DNA from: Odobenus rosmarus divergens
Taxonomy: Eukaryota; Chordata; Mammalia; Carnivora; Odobenidae
Reading direction: 5' to 3'
Assembly (NCBI RefSeq): GCF_000321225.1
Contig: NW_004450276.1
Location: 1,148,300-1,212,299, forward strand
Length of the DNA stretch: 64,000 bases
A model generated the notes under the pieces. The model had not been told where the DNA came from and searched no databases. It saw nothing but the letters and a program-made list of their open reading frames with translations. Position numbers and translations under genes: made by a program. The stretch's first letter is position 1; the number at the start of each line of letters is the position of its first letter. Positions 57,590 through 64,000 of the stretch are shown in pieces.

Positions 57590-57604
57590 CTGAGAAACGC
57601 ACAA

Positions 57605-57630
57605 ACACACACACACACACACACACACAC
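57605..57630. repeat. (CA)13 microsatellite next to a splice acceptor
   Basis: On the transcript strand this is (TG)13, ending 15 bases before the first base of the CUB11 exon. Confidence 0.97.
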
Positions 57631-57989
57631 GTCAGTACTTTTGATATCTACAGACTGTACAAAACAATGATTTGATGAGTAAAAACATAAATGATTTTCT
57701 CCTATTTCTGAAATGCATGCCAAGGAAGTACTCTGCCAAGGAAGCTGCACATAAACCATGAGAAAGTAGAAATGCACTGTACATTTATAACACTATCCTT
57801 CAATTGCAGGAAGTGGGGAGTGGCAGAGAACAACAGATTAAATGGCTATGAATCGCCTGAATCATTCAAACAAGACTCTATTATTGATTCACTTACTCTG
57901 CCCACTCATAAATTATAGGGATAATCTCTTTATGAGCACCTTCTTTTTTTTTTTTTAGGAAAATAAATAGTCAATTGAACAAGACTGCA

Positions 57990-58450
57990 TAAGGATGGCT
58001 ATGTATCATCAGAGAAGTACAAAGCTTTGCGGCAGCGCAGAAAAGAGAGTCTGTGGCCAGCTGGAGAGAATAAGGGTTGTCTCACAGATGGGATGGTAGC
58101 TGAAGGAGGAACTGGGGCTGGGGAAGAGTAGTCCAGAGAGCCGGTGGACTGGGCTGAGACACAGACGAGGGTCAGGCCTGCGACTACACAGACTTGGCTG
58201 AAGTGTGGCTCTCCTGAGGGCTGTTGGAAGTGATGCCGGAAAAAAGACTGGGGCAGGTTCCAGGGCCCTTAGGTAACATCTGAAGGAAATGGGGCTCCAT
58301 TCTCTAGGCAGTACGGAGCCAGGACAGATCAATGGAGTGCTCAAGGGCATGACCACAGTGCAGCTTTTGTGAGCTGACTTTGGAGGAAGATGGGGAAAGG
58401 GTGGGTGAGTTGGAGGAGGCTTTATAATAATCCAGTGGAGACCTACTGAG
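57990..58450 (-). mobile_element. LINE L2 fragment, diverged
   Basis: Reversed L2 features: 'aggcagtacggagccagga', 'atggagtgctcaagggcatg', 'ggaggaggctttataataat', 'ccagtggagacctactgagg'. Open frames here are accidental. Confidence 0.55.
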
Positions 58451-58459
58451 GACATTGTT

Positions 58460-59350
58460 TACTCTGAAGCAAACCATAAGTAATTAATTAAATGAAAAAT
58501 GAAATTTGTTCAGAAACTATCCATTTCTTCAGGGAGTGACTGATTTATGCATTCTGTCTTGTTCCAAAGTCTACAATGCATCTTTGGGACACCTCGATCC
58601 AGAAACCATCCCTAGGCAGGGCTCTTTACTATAGGATACAAGCAATCCCCAAATAGACTAAGTGACTAAATGGCCCACACTTATTTGAAATGACAAGGAC
58701 CAGCTGAGTAAAACTCAGAGGCACATTGAAGCCAACCAACAACTCCTCCCGCTCTAGGTTCCATCTCTGACGGTGGGATAAAGGGTCCATCTCTAAGAAT
58801 AGCCAGATGAAAGGCAATGGGTGAAAAGGTGGAGTATGATGAACTGAGAAGTGGTGATTTAATAATGAAAACAATGGAAAACAACACTGGTTCCTCAGGT
58901 GGACAAGGGCAGGACTCAGAAATGAGGGCACCAAGGACCTCGAGGGATAGAATATGACTCTACATTACAAGCAAGTCTTGTCATTTATGATGGAGTATCT
59001 CCTCCCAGCAAAAAATCTTGGATAAATGCTAGATAGTTTATCTACTAATAAATGAATTTGGACACTTTTTTTACAGTGACTCTCATATTAAAAATACTTT
59101 TGAAGTATTATTCTGAAAGCTTGCTTGAGAGATACACAGATCCAAAGGAAGTTAGCATCATCTGTTAGCCCCGAGTAAGTGTAAAGAATGAAGAGCTGGA
59201 TAGTTCCTTTGTTCTATTTAAATTGTCGCCTGTCAAGGAGAAAGTGGGGACCAGTTTCTGAGGCCTAGCCTCACGTCACGGTAGCATGAAAAAGGACCTC
59301 CAGAGCAGGTGGCCGGTGCCTCCAGGAGACACACAGATACACGAGGCACC
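58460..59350. other. Intron sequence, nothing recognised
   Basis: Rest of the intron after the CUB10 exon, including the sequence directly behind the GC donor. Confidence 0.5.
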
Positions 59351-59353
59351 TGC

Positions 59354-59513
59354 CTTGCCTGAAGTGAGCTCGGAAGCCCCTGCTCTGTCTGGAAGGGCCG
59401 GACTGAAATCGCAGAAAGAGGCTGTTTCCCGAAGAGGTGATGGGGTTAGCCAGCAGCTGTCTTCCACACACACGGGCAAGGCGGGTAGTTGTGGTGCTTA
59501 AACCATCGTATGC
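59354..59513 (-). CDS. CUBN: CUBN exon (inferred exon 32): second half of CUB10
   Basis: 160 bases, entry phase 0, exit phase 1, residues 1-53 of the window-encoded segment. It opens with AYDG, carries the fourth CUB cysteine in RVCGR, then the beta-strand SLFLRFQSG and the closing RGFRAHF strand typical of a CUB domain end. The acceptor is a good pyrimidine tract ending CGTAG. The donor is unusual. Only CAAG followed by GCAGGT keeps the reading frame into the next exon (FRQ then ACGS), so this is a GC-AG intron. The GT four bases further on would shift the frame. The first half of CUB10 lies in exons beyond the right edge. Confidence 0.93.
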
Positions 59514-59655
59514 CTACGAAGAAAGACAACAGGGAAAACGGTGATTCAGAGAACTTCAGATTTACATCTAGGAGGCCCATACTCCATGGGCTATCAACAC
59601 ATGGGTGAATTAGTGGAAAACAACACATTCACTGGATCTTTAGGTCACCATTACA

Positions 59656-59899
59656 TCCCTGGATATTTTTATTTATTTATTTATTCAAGATTTTATCTAT
59701 TTTTTGAGAGAGCGAGCGCGCGCACACGAGCAGGGAGCTGGCGCAGAGGGAGAGGATCTTCAAGCAGACCCCTCATTGAGCATAGAGCCGGACTTAGGGC
59801 TCAATCTCACCACCCTGAGATCACCACCTGAGCCAAAGCCAAAAGGAGGACGCTTAACTGACTGAGCTACCGCGGCGCCCCGTCCCTGGATATTTTTAT
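59656..59899 (-). mobile_element. CAN-SINE, diverged, with target-site duplication
   Basis: Body 59,673-59,882 on the minus strand, more mutated than most (GC-rich patch gagcgagcgcgcgcacac). The 17-base duplication tccctggatatttttat is nevertheless perfect at 59,656-59,672 and 59,883-59,899. Confidence 0.93.
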
Positions 59900-61085
59900 A
59901 AATGCCTTCCCTTTCACAGCCCTCTTCCCTCCCCTGACGCCACTGCCTCACATCAAGGGCCATCCCCACAACATGAAGTGTTTGACGCAAGAATGAGTAT
60001 AGGAACCAATAGATGAGAAATAAGGAGGAGTAACCATTTGTTTTCAGAAACCCAACATTTGCTGGAACTTACTGCTTTTCATAGGGTAGTGGTCAAGAAG
60101 GAAGAGGAATGGCAGAATTCTTTCAAATGATACAGTGATGTGAGCCTAACTTAGAAAATTAACTAATTAATAAAAAAAAAAAGTATTAGGCTCTATGTCT
60201 GCCCAGTGCAATGTTGGGGCTTAAGCTGACCCTCCATAGGTACTAATGGAATAGAGCTGACATTACATGTACCCAAATCACTGTACTGGTTTGTGAAATT
60301 GAAGCTTGATTTCCTCAGAGCTCAGTGGTCTGCTGTGAAGTTTTTGACACTCTTATGTGTAAATGGGGGAGTGAGTTCCTTTTCTTTGGACGATAACAAT
60401 AATGTCAACCATTCATTAAGTGCTTACTACCTGCTGGAAACTGGTTCAGCCTTTCATACACACTATCCCATTTTCTTCTCCCCAAATGCTTTCCATTTTT
60501 AAGAAGACAATTGCTACATATAAAGAGCAAATTGTGTGGCCGACTTACACAATTCTTAAGAGGGAGGAGGTCATGTTGAACCAGACAGCTAGATCCTAAA
60601 GTCCAGAACTGAAACTCTCATATTGTCTAATGCAAGGTATCAATTAAGCAAGATAGATGCATCAACTGGTAACCAGCAGAGTGGGATTAAAATATGAAGT
60701 TAGAATATGGCTGTTTCACTCAAGATAAATTGTCATTTATATTTCATAAGAAAGTCTTGGGAAAAAATAGAAAGTTCAGGGATTTGACACAAGGAAGTCT
60801 CACACAAATTACTTTAAAATATCTAGGGATGATTAAAATCAGTGTTCTCCTTAGCACATAAGTATGATTGGGAGGCAATGCTCAGTGTAGTTCATATAAG
60901 CACATGAACCAAACATCAATAAGATGTTTAACTGTCTACTGAGGAACTAAAACTTTCACAATAATGAATTTTAAATAAATGTGGTTCTGAAACATCACCT
61001 CTCTTTTTTTCTTTTTCTTTGTTTTATTTAATGTTCAAACTTTAAACAAATAAATAAAACTTTTAAACTGATTTTTATTCAAATT
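59900..61085. other. Intron sequence, nothing recognised
   Basis: Intron upstream of the first visible exon. A MIR-like phrase at 60,410-60,475 is too weak to call. No gene. Confidence 0.5.
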
Positions 61086-61086
61086 T

Positions 61087-61246
61087 AAAAACTGATTCAA
61101 AACTCTGGGGCACCTGGGTGGTTTAGCGGGTTAAGTGTCTGACTTTTGATCTCAGCTCAGGTCTTGACCTCAGGGTTGTGAGTTCAAGCCCCACACTGGT
61201 GGCTGGGTATGGAGCCTATTTAAAAAAAAAAACTGATTTAAAACTC
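61087..61246 (+). mobile_element. Short CAN-SINE
   Basis: Body 61,106-61,228 on the plus strand: full tRNA-derived head, then only 'ggctgggtatggagcctatt' and an A tail, without the C/T-rich part. The flanks aaaactgattcaaaactc and aaaactgatttaaaactc differ at one base. Confidence 0.92.
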
Positions 61247-61249
61247 AAT

Positions 61250-63055
61250 TACATTTTCATAACCAAGTCAAATTACAGTTTCCAATCTGGTATGACTACT
61301 TCTTTTGAACATGTTGAACACCATCAATAGTACTCAAAACAACATATAAGTCATCCTTACAAAACCTCTCACTACATTTATACTTTAACCTACTCTCAAA
61401 TGTTACCACTTGGTTTAATACAAAACTTTATTATTTCTATACTTGGCTTTATACTTTCCTAAGGTTATACAGGTATAACATCCTAAGATTTCAGTAATGT
61501 TATATTAATACTGTCTTGCTTTAAAGAATACCTTCTAGAATGCCTTAGAAGTCTGGAGAATATACCATGAAATTCACTCTTGGTCAGGACTACCTGCATA
61601 CATCTTTTTGCTTCTCTCGTGGTGATTTGTTTGTTTAGCACAGCATGTCTTATACTTTAGTGGAATACTGGGGTTCTGTGAGGTTTATAGACTCCCCCAC
61701 CAAAAAAAACACTACCAACAGAAACAACACACACTCTGAGGATTTTTACAAGTCCATATACTCACAAAAGCAAGACTCTTCTAGTCTCCTTTCTTTCTCC
61801 CCAAGTTCAGAGGCCTAGTGAGTAAGTAGGTATTGTTCCTTCCTTTTCTAAATGGCTGTAATCCTCTTAAGGCAAAACAGTCAGGTAGAAATGTAAGGCT
61901 AGAAGGTTCAGAGAGTCATGTGAATGAGCCATTTCCCTGGGGATTACATCTTCCAGGGGGTCTCTGTGTTTCCCAACTTGCCTGCACCCCCCCAACCCCA
62001 ACCTTGGAATCAAAGGGCCTTGGCTGCGCTTCATATGCCTGGGGCTTTGCTTTGCAGGAAACGGATCTGAGGCAGAAGGTTTCCAAATGTCCCTGAATCA
62101 AATTATATACCAGTGACACCCTACATTTGATTAGCACGTTGTAATTTTATAAGCACCATCACAAACATCCTAACCTCGTCCTCAACACCATGTTATTTTT
62201 TTTTTTAATGAAGAAAGTGAGGCTTAACAAGTATGCTAGCTATTAAAGTGTTGCCTCATCCAATATAAGCTAGTAACTCATCCAAGATCATACAGATAGT
62301 GAGGAGTAGAGTCAGGAACTTATTTCTTCTCTCCCCAAATTCTATGTTATATTATATCACTTCTCTTTAAAATGCTCATGATAGTTATTAAGTTATATAT
62401 ACCAAATTGTCACTTTATGAAAGTATAAGACCTCAGATTTTCAAAGAAACAACTGATTTTTTGAAAAGTTTAGAATAGTAATTCTTTTATTTGAGACTAT
62501 TCCTAACACTTGTAATATCAAATAAATTTAAGTTTTAATTAATAAAATTATAAGAAAAAACTGCAAGGGAAAAAATATGAGAAATCTTGCTCCCATATAT
62601 GTAAAATTCTAAAGTCATGAAAATTATCAATATGCAATTACTTCCATTTAGTTCCCAAGGCAGAACTCGCAAATTATATTACTATTGGCTACACATATAA
62701 CATAGTTGCATAATTTATAGATATATAATTCTTATTGAAGTCTACGGCCAAAAGTTTTCTAGGCCTAAGAATTGGGTTTCTGATCTGCTGTTCCAGTGGT
62801 AAAAGTCAGAGAAATACACAAAAACAAAACCCCAAAAACCTGTACATTTCTATTAATTCTTCTCTAGATGACAATAGTAAAATTTTGAAGTTGAATCCAC
62901 AAAAGAAAAAGTGGCCACCATCCCTGGAAGTTCCAACTACAGGGGCTCTAAAAACAAAGGCATATCTGGTTAAGTGGTAATTCCTACAAGAAGTTAATCA
63001 GTGTCTTTACAAAGTATTCAGAGTTTTGTCAAATTTCCAGATACCAACACATACC
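61250..63055. other. Intron sequence with one MIR fragment
   Basis: A reversed MIR fragment is at about 62,185-62,345 (gtgaggcttaacaagtatg, ccaagatcatacagatagt). The remainder is AT-rich and unassigned. Confidence 0.5.
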
Positions 63056-63058
63056 TTC

Positions 63059-63274
63059 AAAATACCTAAACTTGGGGCACCTGGGTGGCATGGTTGGTTA
63101 AATGACCAACTCTGGGTTTTGGCTCAGTCTTGATCTCAGGGTCATCATAAGAAATGCGTTGGGCTCTGTGCTCAGTGGGGAGGTCTGCTTGAATATTCTC
63201 TCCCTCTGCCCACACCCCTCCTCCCTCTCTCTAAAATAAATAAATAAATCTTTTTTTAAAAAAAATACGTAAAC
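63059..63274 (+). mobile_element. CAN-SINE, older type
   Basis: Body 63,072-63,261 on the plus strand, with internal losses in the head. The duplication aaaatacctaaac/aaaatacgtaaac differs at one base. Confidence 0.92.
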
Positions 63275-63427
63275 ATATTTATCACATGAAAATAGGAGAC
63301 TTGCTAAAAGAGTAGAATCTGGCACATAACAGAAAATAAATGTTTGATGTACAGATGAGTTCCATATATAAGAGTATATGGGCCTCTAAGAATAGAGGGC
63401 TAAGCATGAGGGAAAGCCCAGAGTTAA

Positions 63428-63647
63428 GGACTAACTCTCCTGGGCACCTGGGTGGCTCAGTTGGTTAAGCGACTGCCTTCGGCTCAGGTCATGATCCTGG
63501 AGTCCCTGGATCGGGCTCCCTGCTCGGCAGGGAGTCTGCTTCTCCCTCTGACCCTCCCCCCCCTCATGTGCTCTCTCTCTCTCATTCTCTCTGTCTCAAA
63601 TAAATAAATAAAATCTTTAAAAAAAAAAAAAAAGAACTAACTCTCCT
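63428..63647 (+). mobile_element. CAN-SINE, young-looking copy
   Basis: Body 63,442-63,633 on the plus strand, with a run of 15 A. The flanks ggactaactctcct and gaactaactctcct differ at one base. A small deletion removed the 'cgagccccacatc' segment. Confidence 0.95.
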
Positions 63648-63649
63648 CT

Positions 63650-64000
63650 CTCTCTCATGGATTGGAATGTAGAAATGCATAGCAGGCATGACAGGCAGTA
63701 AAAGAGGCTATTCACAGTGGGAAAGAGGTCAATTGGGGCTGCTTTCTGGGCAGGCTTTTTACATTCTGGGCCCCAGTGGCGCGGAGGAGGGTCTGATCAC
63801 AGGGCATGGGCCACACCACACACACAGCTCCTGGTGCCCTTCTTACTGGCTGTGCCAACCTGTTGCCAACACAGCCAGAGAACACAGAAGGCGGAAGGTG
63901 AGCCGAGGACATCAGACCTGTCCCCAAAGCCCAGAGTGTTCAGGACACATGACATTATGGCGCTATGGGAATCCTCCATACTCTAAGCTCTACCCAGAAG
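63650..64000. other. Intron sequence at the window edge
   Basis: No exon or named repeat recognised in the last 350 bases. The exon carrying the first half of CUB10 must lie further right. Confidence 0.5.

Larger units (their letters stand above)
1..64000 (-). other. CUBN: CUBN gene, internal part (cubilin, CUB10 to CUB21)
   Basis: Twenty-three minus-strand exons encode consecutive CUB domains whose sequence and order match mammalian cubilin as I know it. Cubilin is a peripheral membrane receptor of about 3,620 residues with EGF repeats and 27 CUB domains. It works on the apical surface of proximal tubule and ileum with amnionless and megalin. Exon lengths sum to 3,903 bases with all junction phases consistent, giving 1,301 codons, roughly residues 1563-2863 in dog numbering (inferred). 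All 22 internal introns start GT except the first (GC), and all end AG. Both ends of the gene lie outside the window, so no promoter, signal peptide or polyadenylation site is visible. Intron lengths range from 160 bases to 8.9 kb. Confidence 0.97.

Noticed and set aside
58009..58934. Minus-strand open frames of 148 and 101 codons
   Set aside because: They lie in and next to a diverged L2 fragment, are S/P/L-rich, and have no domain.
59346..59354. Standard GT donor (GCAG|GTGCCT) for the CUB10 exon
   Set aside because: It leaves phase 2, but the next exon needs phase 1. Using it would shift the frame and lose CGSYIL at the start of CUB11.
59286..59501. 71-codon plus-strand open frame over the CUB10 exon
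   Set aside because: It is the antisense shadow of the CUBN exon.
1..64000. CRISPR arrays, operons, bacterial-type promoters or phage genes
   Set aside because: The sequence is mammalian intron and exon DNA. The regular repeats present are microsatellites and SINEs.

Overview
The window is an internal piece of one vertebrate gene, read right to left on the minus strand: cubilin (CUBN). Cubilin is the large extracellular receptor of kidney proximal tubule and ileum that takes up intrinsic factor-vitamin B12, albumin and other ligands together with amnionless and megalin. Twenty-three coding exons are present. They join in frame into 3,903 bases (1,301 codons), running from the second half of CUB domain 10, through complete CUB11 to CUB20, to the first half of CUB21. 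There is no stop codon, frameshift or lost splice site. No promoter, first exon or last exon is in the window, and I see no second gene.

The host is a carnivoran mammal. At least 20 tRNA-Lys-derived CAN-SINEs lie in the introns, most with a poly(A)/(AAAT) tail and readable target-site duplications. Their sequence is of the arctoid type (bears, seals, mustelids). I see no copy of the young dog SINEC_Cf family and no felid-type SINE. I cannot name the species.

Layout, in gene order. 64,000-59,514: intron before the first visible exon, with CAN-SINEs, a MIR and plain AT-rich sequence. 59,513-53,040: exons of CUB10 end, CUB11 and the start of CUB12. 53,039-44,187: an 8.9-kb intron filled with old L1 and L2 pieces. 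44,186-40,956: CUB12 end and CUB13. 40,955-34,298: a 6.7-kb intron with L1/HAL1 remnants and SINEs. 34,297-18,170: CUB14 to the first half of CUB18. 18,169-11,967: a 6.2-kb intron with L2, L1 and SINEs. 11,966-2,693: CUB18 end to the CUB21 start. 2,692-1: intron sequence with an old L1 running off the edge.

Every intron that separates two CUB domains is phase 1, so each domain is a symmetric cassette whose length is a multiple of three. The vitamin B12-intrinsic factor binding domains (CUB5-8) lie outside the window to the right. The part seen here is the downstream region linked in people mainly to albumin handling. The most interesting points are a GC-AG intron after the first visible exon, a (TG)13 tract directly before the next acceptor, a CUB domain lacking its first disulfide, and several well-preserved retroposon insertion structures. 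I found no sign of a new biological system.

Exon numbers 32-54 used below are inferred. They are anchored on a remembered dog CUBN mutation (c.8392delC, p.Gln2798Argfs*3, exon 53) whose codon fits the end of the exon at 4,784-5,009. They should be checked against a reference transcript.
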